64,000 bases of DNA, taken from JASHVB01 sp035508435 (GTDB lineage: Bacteria; Pseudomonadota; Alphaproteobacteria; Acetobacterales; Acetobacteraceae). Shown here in pieces: positions 9,081-17,380 of this stretch. The stretch covers positions 1-64,000 of the forward strand of contig DATJNA010000005.1 of assembly GCA_035508435.1 (NCBI GenBank). The letters run 5' to 3'. The translations under genes were made by a program, and so were the position numbers. Under the pieces are notes generated by a model. The model saw only the letters and a list, made by a program, of their open reading frames with translations, searched no databases and was not told where the DNA came from. The stretch's first letter is position 1; each line of letters opens with the position of its first letter.

Positions 9081-9224
9081 TCATTGTGAGGTCCGCCTGT
9101 CATTGCGAGGTCCGCCGGTGATTGCGAGGCGCCGAGCGCCGAAGCAATCCCGGTCGAGCGGCGCACGAACCGCGCAGGCACCGACCGCCCGAGATTGTTC
9201 GGCGCCCCGCGCCTCGGAATGACG
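9081..9224. repeat. Dispersed palindromic repeat, family A (copy 1)
   Basis: Starts with three successive TCATTG(C/T)GAGG-like arms and ends with the inverse arm CCTCGGAATGAC, with GAAGCAATCCCGG and GAGATTGTTCGG in the middle. The same design (TCATTGCGAGG ... GAAGCAATC ... GATTGC ... CCTCGCAATGA) recurs at seven other places in this window. It lies in the gap between the oxidoreductase and ctaE. Confidence 0.8.
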
Positions 9225-9273
9225 GTCAGGGTGCGCACCCCTGGCACCAAAGGTCCGCTCCATCATCCCGGTG

Positions 9274-9302
9274 TTGACAACGCAATGGCGTCGCGACAGG
9301 AA
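9274..9302 (+). promoter_or_regulatory. Possible promoter upstream of ctaE
   Basis: A perfect TTGACA hexamer stands at 9274-9279, about 155 bases before the ctaE start, but the position 17 bases later (CAGGAA) is a poor -10 match. It is the only promoter-like signal noticed in the repeat-free stretch 9225-9435, where no gene is seen. Weak candidate only. Confidence 0.2.
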
Positions 9303-9435
9303 GCATGCCGCCCGCCTCCGCGAGGCAATGGCAGCGGATTGTCCATGCTTCGGCCCTTGAACTGATGCGCGATATCGGGAAGATGCGGCCACCGCGCCGG
9401 GGCGGACCTCCCGGCCGCACGACAATGGAATTGGC

Positions 9436-10296
9436 ATGAGCGACGCACACGGCGCCACGGTGCATCACGTCCCCGCGGTGGAAAGTTCCGGCCTGAAGCA
9501 GCCGTTTCACCTGGTCGATCCCAGCCCATGGCCCATCATCGGCGCCGTCGGCGGATTCTGCACCGTCTTCGGCATCATCCTGGCGGCGCATTTCGGCAGC
9601 TATATCCTGCTGGTCGTCGGCGCGGTGATCGTGTTGTTCACCATGTTCATGTGGTGGCGCGACGTGATCCACGAGAGCCGCACCCCAGGCCTGCACACCC
9701 CCTTCGTCCGCCTCGGCCTGCGCTACGGCATGACCCTGTTCATCGCCAGCGAAGTGATGTTCTTCGTCGGCTTCTTTTGGGCATATTTCAATTTCCTGAT
9801 CTTTCCGGAGACCCAGGGCAACGGCCAGATCGTCTGGCCGCCCAGCACCATCCACAGCTTCGATCCGTTCCACATCCCCGTGCTCAACACGATGATCCTG
9901 CTGCTGTCCGGCTGCACGGTCACCTGGGCACACCACTCATTGCTGGAGAATGACCGCAAGGGACTGCTGACCGGCCTCGGCCTGACCATCCTGCTGGGGA
10001 TCAGCTTCACCATCTGCCAGGCGGTTGAATACACCCATGCGCCGTTCAAGTTCGTCGGCGGCGGCGTGTATCCTTCGACGTTCTTCCTGGCCACCGGCTT
10101 CCACGGCTTCCACGTCATCGTCGGCACCTGCTTCCTGATCGTGTGCTGGTTCCGCGCCAAGGCCGGCCAGTTCACGCCGCAACGGCATTTCGGCTTCGAG
10201 GCCGCCGCCTGGTACTGGCACTTCGTCGACGTGGTCTGGTTGTTCTTGTTCACCTGCATCTACTGGTACGGCGCCAGTCCGGTGGTCGCCGGCTGA
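9436..10296 (+). CDS. ctaE: Cytochrome c oxidase subunit III
   Basis: A 286-residue membrane protein with about seven transmembrane helices. Family hallmarks include SEVMFFVGFFWAYF (with the membrane Glu), WPP, NTMILLLSGCTVTWAHH, GFHGFHVIVGTCFL and FEAAAWYWHFVDVVWLFLF at the C-terminus. Subunit III stabilises the aa3-type heme-copper oxidase and sits beside the proton entry path. DUF983 follows, and SURF1 lies about 4 kb further on; subunits I and II and the heme assembly genes would be expected upstream in related genomes but are not in the preceding genes here, so the oxidase locus appears split. Confidence 0.96.
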   Translation: MSDAHGATVHHVPAVESSGLKQPFHLVDPSPWPIIGAVGGFCTVFGIILAAHFGSYILLVVGAVIVLFTMFMWWRDVIHESRTPGLHTPFVRLGLRYGMTLFIASEVMFFVGFFWAYFNFLIFPETQGNGQIVWPPSTIHSFDPFHIPVLNTMILLLSGCTVTWAHHSLLENDRKGLLTGLGLTILLGISFTICQAVEYTHAPFKFVGGGVYPSTFFLATGFHGFHVIVGTCFLIVCWFRAKAGQFTPQRHFGFEAAAWYWHFVDVVWLFLFTCIYWYGASPVVAG

Positions 10297-10380
10297 CCGG
10301 CGTATCGATGGCAGCGCGGACCTCGCGGTTCGCCCGCAGGTATCAGTCTTCCGCGTGCCGTTCGCCCCGGGGTATCGGCG

Positions 10381-10740
10381 GTGCCTGAGGCGGGCGCCTC
10401 CATCCTTCATGCGGCGCTCGCCTGCCGCTGCCCGCGCTGCGGCCGCGGTCCCCTGTTCCGCAACCTGCTGGAGGTGCGCGACCGCTGCGACGTCTGCGGC
10501 CTGGACCTGCGCGCTTGCGATACCGGGGACGGCGCGATCGTCGGCGTGATCATGGTGCTGGGCGCAGTGGTGGTGGCGCTGGCGTTCTGGGTGGAATTCC
10601 GCTTCTCCCCGCCGCTCTGGGTGCACGCGGTGCTGTGGCCGCTGGTGACGATCCCGCTGGCGGTGCTGATGATGCGCCCGGCGAAGGCGGCGCTGGTGGC
10701 GCTGCAGTTCCGCCATCGGGCATCTGAAATGGGTTTGTAG
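10381..10740 (+). CDS. DUF983 family membrane protein
   Basis: A 119-residue protein with a GTG start. An N-terminal zinc-ribbon-like segment has two CxxC pairs (CRCPRCGRGPLF and CDVCGLDL), followed by two hydrophobic helices (about residues 53-72 and 78-95). This is the DUF983 pattern, which in alphaproteobacteria lies between ctaE and surf1 in the cytochrome oxidase cluster and is presumed to help oxidase biogenesis. Here it directly follows ctaE, but SURF1 is separated from it by four glycosylation-type genes. Confidence 0.85.
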   Translation: MPEAGASILHAALACRCPRCGRGPLFRNLLEVRDRCDVCGLDLRACDTGDGAIVGVIMVLGAVVVALAFWVEFRFSPPLWVHAVLWPLVTIPLAVLMMRPAKAALVALQFRHRASEMGL

Positions 10741-10866
10741 CGATCTCATCGGTAGAAGATAGGTCGCTGTGGCGCAGCCATCCCACGCTGGGGCGCGCCA
10801 CGGTGCCTGCCGCCACAATGGCGCAGGGTCAGCGATCCGCGTGAGTGGCATCGGGTGGGACCTTGG

Positions 10867-11610
10867 ATGAACGCATCGCTCACCGTGAGCAACGCGTCGT
10901 TGGAACGGCTCGTTCCGGCGCAGTTGGCCGCGACTGATGTAACGGGCCAGCAGACCCTGGCGCTTCATGCCGAGCGTTACCGGTTCGCCGCCCGGCACGC
11001 ATTGCCGGGAAGGCTCCTCGACATCGCCTGCGGCGTCGGATACGGCACCCGCAGCGTCGTCGAAGATCGGTCCGACATCACCGGCGCACTCGGTGTCGAT
11101 ATCTCCGAGCAAGCGCTGGCGCACGCCCGCGCGAACTACGCGCATCCGAAGATTTCCTATGCGGCGGGCGACGCGATGTCGTTTCGTTCCGCCCAGCCAT
11201 ACCAGACAATCGTATCGCTGGAAACCATCGAGCATCTGCCTGACCCTCGAGGGTTCGTCGAAAACCTGATAGCATCCATGGCTCCGATCGCCCGCATCAT
11301 TGCTTCGGTGCCGACGACACCGTCGGTGGACGCAAACCCACACCATTGCCACGACTTCACCGAGGCCAGCTTTCGCCGGTTGTTCCTGAAATTCGGCCTG
11401 CGAGAGGTGGCGGCGTTGCCCCAGACGCAGTCGTTCAGCCCGTTACGTATCATGGCGCGGCAGGAAAAGCGGCTGGCTGACCTGCGTCCCAACCTGATGC
11501 GCTACTATATGGCTCACCCCTCCAGTGCCTTGAAGCGTGCGGCCTCGATACTGCGCGATGGGTTCAACAACCGCTACATCACCATCGTCTGGGAACGACG
11601 CTTGGCCTGA
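10867..11610 (+). CDS. Class I SAM-dependent methyltransferase
   Basis: A 247-residue methyltransferase. Motif I is LLDIACGVGYGT (about residues 50-61), followed by GVDISEQALAHARANY and an acidic-loop equivalent, then IVSLETIEHLPDP, the usual post-motif block of UbiE/Coq5-like or sugar methyltransferases. ATG at 10867 is preferred; a GTG four codons upstream (10855) is possible. It begins the four-gene block inserted between DUF983 and SURF1. With a GT2 and two polytopic envelope genes following, it may methylate a sugar or lipid carrier-linked glycan, but the substrate is not visible in the sequence. Confidence 0.85.
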   Translation: MNASLTVSNASLERLVPAQLAATDVTGQQTLALHAERYRFAARHALPGRLLDIACGVGYGTRSVVEDRSDITGALGVDISEQALAHARANYAHPKISYAAGDAMSFRSAQPYQTIVSLETIEHLPDPRGFVENLIASMAPIARIIASVPTTPSVDANPHHCHDFTEASFRRLFLKFGLREVAALPQTQSFSPLRIMARQEKRLADLRPNLMRYYMAHPSSALKRAASILRDGFNNRYITIVWERRLA

Positions 11611-11640
11611 TCGAGGCGCGACGCCGGGAGATAGGGTGCG

Positions 11641-12333
11641 ATGTCTGATGACGCCGAGATGCACGGGCTTTGGGTGGTCATTCCCGCCTTCAACGAGGCG
11701 AGCGTCGTCAGCCGCGTGGTGACGGACGTCCGCCGGCGCTATCGCAATGTCGTCGTCGTCGATGACGGCTCCTCTGACCCGACCGGACAGGAGGCTCTGG
11801 CCGCCGGAGCGATCGTGCTCCGCCATCCGATCAATCTCGGCCAGGGCGCGGCCTTGCAGACCGGTATCGCATTTGCGTTGGATCAAGGCGCCGAACATAT
11901 CGTGACATTCGATGCAGATGGACAACATGGGGTGGACGACGTATGCGCCCTGGAGTCGACCCAGCTACGGACCGGGGCTGCAGTGGTGTTGGGCTCGCGA
12001 TTCCTCGGGCGCTCCATCAACATGCCACTGAAGAAGACGCTGTTGCTCAAGGCTGCGGTATTGTTCACCCGGCTCACCACCGGCATGCGGATCACGGATG
12101 CGCATAATGGCTTGCGGCTGCTGACCCGTTACGCCGCAGGCCGCATCCATCTGCGCCAGAACAGGATGGCGCATGCGTCGGAGATCCTGGGGCAGATCTG
12201 CCGGGCCAAATTGAGCTACGCCGAAGCTCCGGTGACGATCAGCTACACCGAATACTCGCTCGCCAAAGGGCAGGGAGTGTCGAATTCCTTCAACATTCTG
12301 ATGGAACTCCTGGTCGGGAGGCTCGCAAGGTAG
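11641..12333 (+). CDS. GT2 family glycosyltransferase (dolichyl-phosphate mannose synthase-like)
   Basis: A 230-residue GT-A fold enzyme. WVVIPAFNEA (11-20), VVDDGSSDPT (DDGS at 41-44) and the metal-binding FDADGQHGVDD (DxD at 91-93) are the classic nucleotide-sugar motifs of GT2 enzymes that load sugars on polyprenyl phosphate. No transmembrane helices follow the catalytic domain. Only five bases separate it from the next gene, a DUF2304 membrane protein; this pairing is common and suggests that DUF2304 supplies the membrane partner. Likely product: a polyprenyl-phosphate-linked sugar for envelope glycan modification. Confidence 0.9.
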   Translation: MSDDAEMHGLWVVIPAFNEASVVSRVVTDVRRRYRNVVVVDDGSSDPTGQEALAAGAIVLRHPINLGQGAALQTGIAFALDQGAEHIVTFDADGQHGVDDVCALESTQLRTGAAVVLGSRFLGRSINMPLKKTLLLKAAVLFTRLTTGMRITDAHNGLRLLTRYAAGRIHLRQNRMAHASEILGQICRAKLSYAEAPVTISYTEYSLAKGQGVSNSFNILMELLVGRLAR

Positions 12334-12337
12334 CACC

Positions 12338-12736
12338 ATGCCGATTCAGCTTCTCCTGACCGCTGCGTTGCTCGGCTATGGCGCGTACGCCCTGTTCCTG
12401 CGCAACGTTTCCCGCGCCGTAAGCAGTCTGGCGACGCTGGCCTGTGCCGGCGGCATCTTGTTGGTGTGGAATCCAGGCCTTGCCAATGATCTGGCCCGTC
12501 TGTCGGGAGTAGGCCGCGGCGCCGACCTGATATTCTACGTGTTCATCGCAGTATCGGGCTTCGTTGGTCTCCATCTGCACCTGCGAACCGACCGCAGCAT
12601 GCAGATGATCACTGAACTTGCGAGGACTATGGCGATGCGGCAACCGCTTATGCCGCGTGACATCCCTGACGGTTCCGTCGACCACGGCTCTCGCGCCGTG
12701 CTCCACGAGCCGGCGGGTCTTCCATCGGGGCATTAG
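12338..12736 (+). CDS. DUF2304 membrane protein
   Basis: A 132-residue protein with three hydrophobic segments (about residues 4-20, 27-45 and 58-78) and a polar C-terminal tail. The order helix, helix, GxGRGADLIFYVFIA, then LHLRTD is diagnostic of DUF2304, a family usually coded next to GT2 glycosyltransferases of the dolichyl-phosphate mannose synthase type. It follows the GT2 gene after four bases. The tail after about residue 100 (SMQMITELARTMAM onward) is longer and less conserved than usual. Probable role: membrane anchor or flippase-like partner for the GT2. Confidence 0.8.
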   Translation: MPIQLLLTAALLGYGAYALFLRNVSRAVSSLATLACAGGILLVWNPGLANDLARLSGVGRGADLIFYVFIAVSGFVGLHLHLRTDRSMQMITELARTMAMRQPLMPRDIPDGSVDHGSRAVLHEPAGLPSGH

Positions 12737-12751
12737 GCTCTTGCCTTTCCG

Positions 12752-14173
12752 ATGAAGAGCTGCGCGATCGTTTCGGACCGCCTGATTTTTCTCGCACCAC
12801 CCCGATGGTCCCGGGCCACGGCCGCTGCCGTCGTTTGCTTGGTGCTCGGCCTGCTGGCAACAGTACCGCTGGCATTGCTCACGCCGCCGTTCCAGGTGCC
12901 CGACGAAGGTCAGCACTTCTTCCGCGCGTACGCGATAAGCGAGGGCGACTTCGAACCTGTTGTTCAGCATGGCGAGGGCGGGGCAATGGTACCCTCGTCT
13001 CTTCTCGATCTCGTACAGACGTTCCTTGGCACGCGTGCCAACCTCGCCGATCGTTCCGTGACGCCGCAGCCGCTGGCAGTGACTGCCGGTCAATTGAGCG
13101 TCCCGCTTGTGCCGCAGCGCAAGGAATTCAAGGCGTTTCCGGCGGCGGCCTACTCCCCGCTCGGCTATCTGCCGCAAGCCACGGCCATCGCCATCGGCCG
13201 CGCGCTCGGGGCGGCGCCGCTCCTGCTGCTGTACCTCGGCCGGTTGGCCAATGCCTTTATCGCAATCGGGGTACTGAGCTGGGCCGTGTGGCTCACCCCG
13301 GCGCGGCGCGAGATTGTCTGCCTCCTCGGACTTCTGCCGATGGCACTGGCCGAGTACGCGTCCGTCTCAGCCGATGCCAGCGTGATAGCCTGTGCGTTTC
13401 TCATCACGGCAATCGGCTTGAGGTGCCAGGTCACCGGAACGTTGCCATCCTATGCGGGATTCGCACTGGCTATTGCCGGCGGAATACTTTGCTCGGTCAA
13501 GCCGCCCTATGTGCCGCTGTTGCTCTCTGGGCTGGCCGGTGTGGTGCATGGTCGGCAACCCGCGGTGCTGCTTTCCCGATATGCGGCTGCCCTGGTTGCC
13601 GCCATCGGTATCGCGGCCGCCTGGCTCGGCTCCGCACACGCGTTTGCCCACCCACCGAATTTCGACCCGGCCGGCCAGGTACGCTACATCTTCGAACATC
13701 CATTACATTTTCTTCTCGTCATCCAACGAGCGTACCTCTCCACAACCGTGTGGCTGCTCTATTTGGGCTTTGTCGGTATCCTTGGCTGGCTGTCCGTCGC
13801 GCTGCCCTCGTTCGCGTACAGCCTGTTCGCGGTCAGCTTCCTACTTTGCGCAATTTTGCCCTATCAAACGGAAGTCCGGATCAGTCAGTGGCCGGTCGGC
13901 TGGAATTTCTTGATGGTGGCGGCGGCGAGCGTACTTCTTGTCGCCGCGGCCTATGTCGAATGGACGCCGGTTGGTTCCCCGATTGTCTGGGGGATGCAAG
14001 GGCGCTACCTGCTGCCCATCGCCCCGCTGCTGGGATGCACCTTCGGCGCAATTGTCCCCCGCTTCAAGACCCAGCATGCGACCGAACTCGCCTTACCTCT
14101 CGCTGCCATTGTCGCTGCGGTTCTTGGGATCGCAACCGTAACGGCAATTGTGCAGGCCTTCCGAGTCTTCTGA
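12752..14173 (+). CDS. DUF2142 polytopic membrane protein
   Basis: A 473-residue protein with about ten to twelve predicted membrane helices. After the first helix it has LTPPFQVPDEGQHFFRAY, the conserved DUF2142 signature; the acidic Asp-Glu in this first extracytoplasmic loop resembles the catalytic acid position of GT-C glycosyltransferases. The family is linked to cell-surface glycan transfer. It is the last gene of the inserted glycosylation block and may use the polyprenyl-linked sugar made by the preceding GT2. Base use differs from the neighbours: bases 13681-13740 contain 27 G+C of 60, against 44 of 60 for 15301-15360 in the carboxypeptidase gene, which fits horizontal acquisition. 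Confidence 0.83.
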   Translation: MKSCAIVSDRLIFLAPPRWSRATAAAVVCLVLGLLATVPLALLTPPFQVPDEGQHFFRAYAISEGDFEPVVQHGEGGAMVPSSLLDLVQTFLGTRANLADRSVTPQPLAVTAGQLSVPLVPQRKEFKAFPAAAYSPLGYLPQATAIAIGRALGAAPLLLLYLGRLANAFIAIGVLSWAVWLTPARREIVCLLGLLPMALAEYASVSADASVIACAFLITAIGLRCQVTGTLPSYAGFALAIAGGILCSVKPPYVPLLLSGLAGVVHGRQPAVLLSRYAAALVAAIGIAAAWLGSAHAFAHPPNFDPAGQVRYIFEHPLHFLLVIQRAYLSTTVWLLYLGFVGILGWLSVALPSFAYSLFAVSFLLCAILPYQTEVRISQWPVGWNFLMVAAASVLLVAAAYVEWTPVGSPIVWGMQGRYLLPIAPLLGCTFGAIVPRFKTQHATELALPLAAIVAAVLGIATVTAIVQAFRVF

Positions 14174-14233
14174 CGGCACGTTCGGTCGCAAGGTAGCTTG
14201 ACGGTCGGGTGGCGCTTGCCAGATTGACGGCCA

Positions 14234-14923
14234 ATGCGTCGTCTCCTCGTTCCTGGCCTGATGGCCCTCGCCATGTTCGCCATCCTGATCGGCCTCGGCA
14301 CCTGGCAGATCTACCGCCTGCACTGGAAGGAAGGCATCCTCGCGCAGATCGCCCGGGCCGAAGCCGCACCGCCGGCACCGCTCAGCGGCGACCCAAGCCC
14401 CTACACCAAGGTCACCGTCACAGGCCGCCTGCGCGCCGACCTCGGCGCCTCTTACGGCGTCGATGTCCGCGACACAGCCCAGGGCCCCACCATGGGCACC
14501 TATCTCATCCAGCCGCTGGAACGCCCCGGCCAGCCGCCGCTGCTGGTGGACCGCGGCTGGGTGCCGCAGAACCGCGCGGCGCCGATCGCGCAGCCCCAAG
14601 GCGACACCACCATCGTCGGCTTCATTCACGAACCGGCAAAGCCCGGCATGTTTTCCGCCACTGACGATCCGGCCACGCGCACCTTCTACACGCTCGACCC
14701 CGCGGCGATCGGCGCCTCACTCGGCCTGCCGCGTGTCGCGCCCTTCGTTCTGGTCGCGATGGGCCCGCCGCCGCCGCAGCGCTGGCCCGATCCCGCGCAG
14801 CATCTGCCGCAGCCGCCCAACAATCACCTCAACTATGCCATCACCTGGTATAGCCTCGCGCTGTCGCTCGTGGTGATGTTCGTGATCTGGGCCCGAAGGA
14901 CGCTGCGCGATGACCGCCTATGA
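14234..14923 (+). CDS. SURF1 family cytochrome oxidase assembly protein
   Basis: A 229-residue inner-membrane protein with one helix near each end (about 5-24 and 200-218) and a periplasmic domain between. GLGTWQIYRLHWKEGIL, the VDRGWVP block and NNHLNYAITWYSLALSLVVMF are SURF1 hallmarks. SURF1 helps insert heme a into subunit I of aa3 oxidase. It would normally lie right after DUF983; four envelope genes now separate them. Its 3' end overlaps the carboxypeptidase start by 14 bases, so the two are probably co-translated. Confidence 0.92.
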   Translation: MRRLLVPGLMALAMFAILIGLGTWQIYRLHWKEGILAQIARAEAAPPAPLSGDPSPYTKVTVTGRLRADLGASYGVDVRDTAQGPTMGTYLIQPLERPGQPPLLVDRGWVPQNRAAPIAQPQGDTTIVGFIHEPAKPGMFSATDDPATRTFYTLDPAAIGASLGLPRVAPFVLVAMGPPPPQRWPDPAQHLPQPPNNHLNYAITWYSLALSLVVMFVIWARRTLRDDRL

Positions 14924-16400
14924 CCGGCTGACCGAACGCTTTACCCGCATCGCGACGCTGGGCGAGGCTTCCTCCGTGTTGGGCTGGGACGCGGCGACGA
15001 TGATGCCGCCGGGCGGCGGCGCGGCGCGCGGCGACCAGCTCGCGGTGCTGGCAGGCCTCGTCCATTCGTTGCTGACCGCGCCGGAAATCGGCGACGACCT
15101 CGCCGCCGCCGAAGCCGAAGCGGGCACGCTGGGTCCCTGGCAGCAGGCCAACCTCCGCCTGATGCGCAAGTCCTATGTCCGCGCCACCGCCCTGCCGCGG
15201 GATCTGGTGGAGGCGCAGGCGCGCGCCAATTCCGCCTGCGAGAAGATCTGGCGCGGAGCCCGCGGCGGCTCCGATTTCGCCAGCGTGCGGCCGGCCTTTG
15301 CCGAAGTGGTGCGCCTGGTCCGCGCGTCGGCCGAAGCTCTTGCGGCCGCACTCGGCCTGTCCCCCTACGACGCCCTGTTGGACGGCTTCCAGCACGGCGC
15401 GCGCGCCGCCACCGTCGCGCCCGTGTTCGCGGATTACCAGGCCTTCCTGCGCCGCGCGTTGCCGCAGGCGGAGGCACGCCAGGCGCGACAGCCCGCGCCG
15501 ATCCGTCCCCAAGGCCCGTTTCCCATCGCCTCGCAGGAGGCGCTGTGCCGGCGACTGTCGGAGCGCCTGGGTCTCGATTTCAACCACGCACGGCTGGACC
15601 GTTCCGCGCATCCGTTCTCGGGCGGCACGCGCGCCGACGTGCGCATCACCACACGCTATGACGAGGCGGATTTCGCGCCCGCCGTGCTCGCGGTGGTGCA
15701 CGAGACCGGCCATGCACTCTATGAACGCGGCCTGCCCGCCGCGTTCGATCGCCAGCCGGTCGGCGAGGCCGCGGGCATGGCCGCACATGAAAGCCAGTCG
15801 CTGATTGTGGAGATGCAGGCCTGCCGTTCGGACGCATTCCTGTCGTGGCTCGGTCCGGAGCTGCACGCGACATTCGGCGGCGATGCGGCGCCCTACCGGC
15901 CGGACAACCTGGCACGGCTGTGGCGGCACCTGGAGCGCGGCTTCATCCGCGTCGATGCCGACGAAATGACCTATCCGGCGCATGTCATCCTGCGCTTCCG
16001 CCTGGAGCAAGCGATGGTCGCCGGCGCGTTGACGGTGGAAGAGCTGCCGGGGGCCTGGAATGAAGGGTTCGCCGACTTGCTCGGCAAGCCGCCGCCGGAC
16101 GATGCGCGCGGGTGTTTGCAGGACATCCATTGGTACGACGGCGCGTTCGGCTATTTCCCCAGCTATACGCTGGGCGCGATGGCGGCGGCGCAGCTCATGG
16201 CGGCGGCCCGGCGCGATGTCCCTGGCATCGATGCCGGGCTGGCGCGCGGCGACATGTCTCCCTTGCTCGGCTGGCTGGCTGCCAAGGTGCACAGCCAGGG
16301 CAGCTTGCTCGGCTTCGATGATCTGCTGCGCGCGGCGACCGGCAAGCCGCTCGATCCCGACGATTTCCAGGCGCACCTGACGGCGCGATACCTGGCGTAG
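14910..16400 (+). CDS. M32 family metallocarboxypeptidase
   Basis: A 496-residue zinc carboxypeptidase of family M32 (thermostable carboxypeptidase 1 type), matching the usual length of about 500. The zinc site HETGH starts at His264, with the third ligand Glu294 in HESQS. Other conserved blocks are GWDAATMMPPGG near the start, HPFSGGTRADVRITTRY, and FRLEQAMV. It releases C-terminal residues from peptides in the cytoplasm. The ATG at 14910 lies inside the SURF1 gene, an overlap of 14 bases. A dispersed palindromic repeat begins two bases after its stop. Confidence 0.94.
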   Translation: MTAYDRLTERFTRIATLGEASSVLGWDAATMMPPGGGAARGDQLAVLAGLVHSLLTAPEIGDDLAAAEAEAGTLGPWQQANLRLMRKSYVRATALPRDLVEAQARANSACEKIWRGARGGSDFASVRPAFAEVVRLVRASAEALAAALGLSPYDALLDGFQHGARAATVAPVFADYQAFLRRALPQAEARQARQPAPIRPQGPFPIASQEALCRRLSERLGLDFNHARLDRSAHPFSGGTRADVRITTRYDEADFAPAVLAVVHETGHALYERGLPAAFDRQPVGEAAGMAAHESQSLIVEMQACRSDAFLSWLGPELHATFGGDAAPYRPDNLARLWRHLERGFIRVDADEMTYPAHVILRFRLEQAMVAGALTVEELPGAWNEGFADLLGKPPPDDARGCLQDIHWYDGAFGYFPSYTLGAMAAAQLMAAARRDVPGIDAGLARGDMSPLLGWLAAKVHSQGSLLGFDDLLRAATGKPLDPDDFQAHLTARYLA

Positions 16401-16401
16401 T

Positions 16402-16558
16402 GTCATTGCGCGCCCGCAGCGGTGTCATTGCGAGGATCGCGAGCGGCGCGTGGCGAGGTCATCGCGAGGCGCCTGGCGAGGCAGCGATCTCGTTCTGAAA
16501 TCGCATCGACGCCGGCGCGGCCCGGATTGCTCCGGCCCTTCCGAGGCCTCGCAATGAC
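16402..16558. repeat. Dispersed palindromic repeat, family A (copy 2)
   Basis: Two TGTCATTGCG arms at the left, then GAGGCAGCGATCTCG and CCGGATTGCTCCGG in the middle, and the inverted arm CCTCGCAATGAC at the right. It fills the gap between the convergent carboxypeptidase and NTF2-like genes, so RNA from either strand could fold into a long hairpin and serve as a bidirectional terminator or 3'-end stabiliser. Confidence 0.8.
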
Positions 16559-16574
16559 GCGCGGCGACCGCTGT

Positions 16575-16988
16575 TCAGGCCCAGCCGAGTTCCTTCAGCG
16601 CCAGGCCGGAGTGCCAGATCTTCGTCATGTGCGCGATCCGGCCGTTCGCGAACTGCATCACGTAGACATAGTCCGTCTTGGTCGACTTGCCGGTCGGCGG
16701 GCAGGGGCCGCCGGCCAGATGCGTGCCGCTGAATACGCCGTACGCGCAGACGTTGTTGCGCGCCGCGTCGGTGGCGAACGACTTCACTTCATAGGTCGCG
16801 TCCGTCAGCACGCCCATCAGCCCCTGCATCCAGTCGGCGTATTGCTGCAGCGTTTTGACATCCATTAATGGCTCGGCCTGCGCCGAGAACGTCGCATCGG
16901 GGGTGCAGTAGGCGCTGCACACGCTCCAGCCCTTGCCGGCTTCGCAGGCCTCGAAGAACGACTGCGCGGTTTCGGTGATGGTTGTCAT
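16575..16988 (-). CDS. NTF2/SnoaL-like fold protein
   Basis: A 137-residue protein starting MTTITETAQSFFEACEAGKG, a pattern of SnoaL-like and NTF2-like alpha+beta cone proteins. The central CTPDATFSAQAEPL and the late YVYVMQFANGRIAHMTKIW strand pair fit that fold. The ATG at 16988 has GAGAGGAAA just upstream and is preferred over an in-frame start 16 codons earlier. Such proteins are small cyclases, isomerases or binding proteins; the ligand is not evident. It is a single leftward gene convergent with the carboxypeptidase. Confidence 0.75.
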   Translation of the reverse strand: MTTITETAQSFFEACEAGKGWSVCSAYCTPDATFSAQAEPLMDVKTLQQYADWMQGLMGVLTDATYEVKSFATDAARNNVCAYGVFSGTHLAGGPCPPTGKSTKTDYVYVMQFANGRIAHMTKIWHSGLALKELGWA

Positions 16989-17380
16989 GGATTTCCTCTC
17001 TCTGTTGGGACGCCAGGCGGCCGGCGGGCGCAGCATGCGGCGCCGCCCGCCTCCCGGCGCGCATCATAGCTCGATTTGCGCCACGGAATCCCCGGATTGT
17101 TCTGGTAGACGCACCGGTGACCACCCGCAGAGTCCACCCCCTGCGCTTCGTGTTCGGCGACCACGGGGCTGGACGCCCGTAGGCGGCGCCGAGGGAAAAC
17201 GTGGTAGCCCGCAGGCGCGCGGCAGGTCTGTCGGAATAGGTCACCCTGAACCACTAAACGCTCTTGCGTACCGCACCGCACTGGGGCAGGGACGAGCACG
17301 ATCATGCGTCGTCCGGCATCGTTGCGATACCGACGCGCGCGGCGCCGGTGCTCCAGTGCCGGACGACCAGGTGGGGGAAG
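16989..17380. other. Intergenic region without recognised gene
   Basis: A 392-base gap between divergent genes (the NTF2-like gene and the efflux outer-membrane gene). No convincing reading frame or dispersed repeat was found. It must hold the promoters of both flanking genes, but no clear -35/-10 pair was picked out. Confidence 0.5.
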
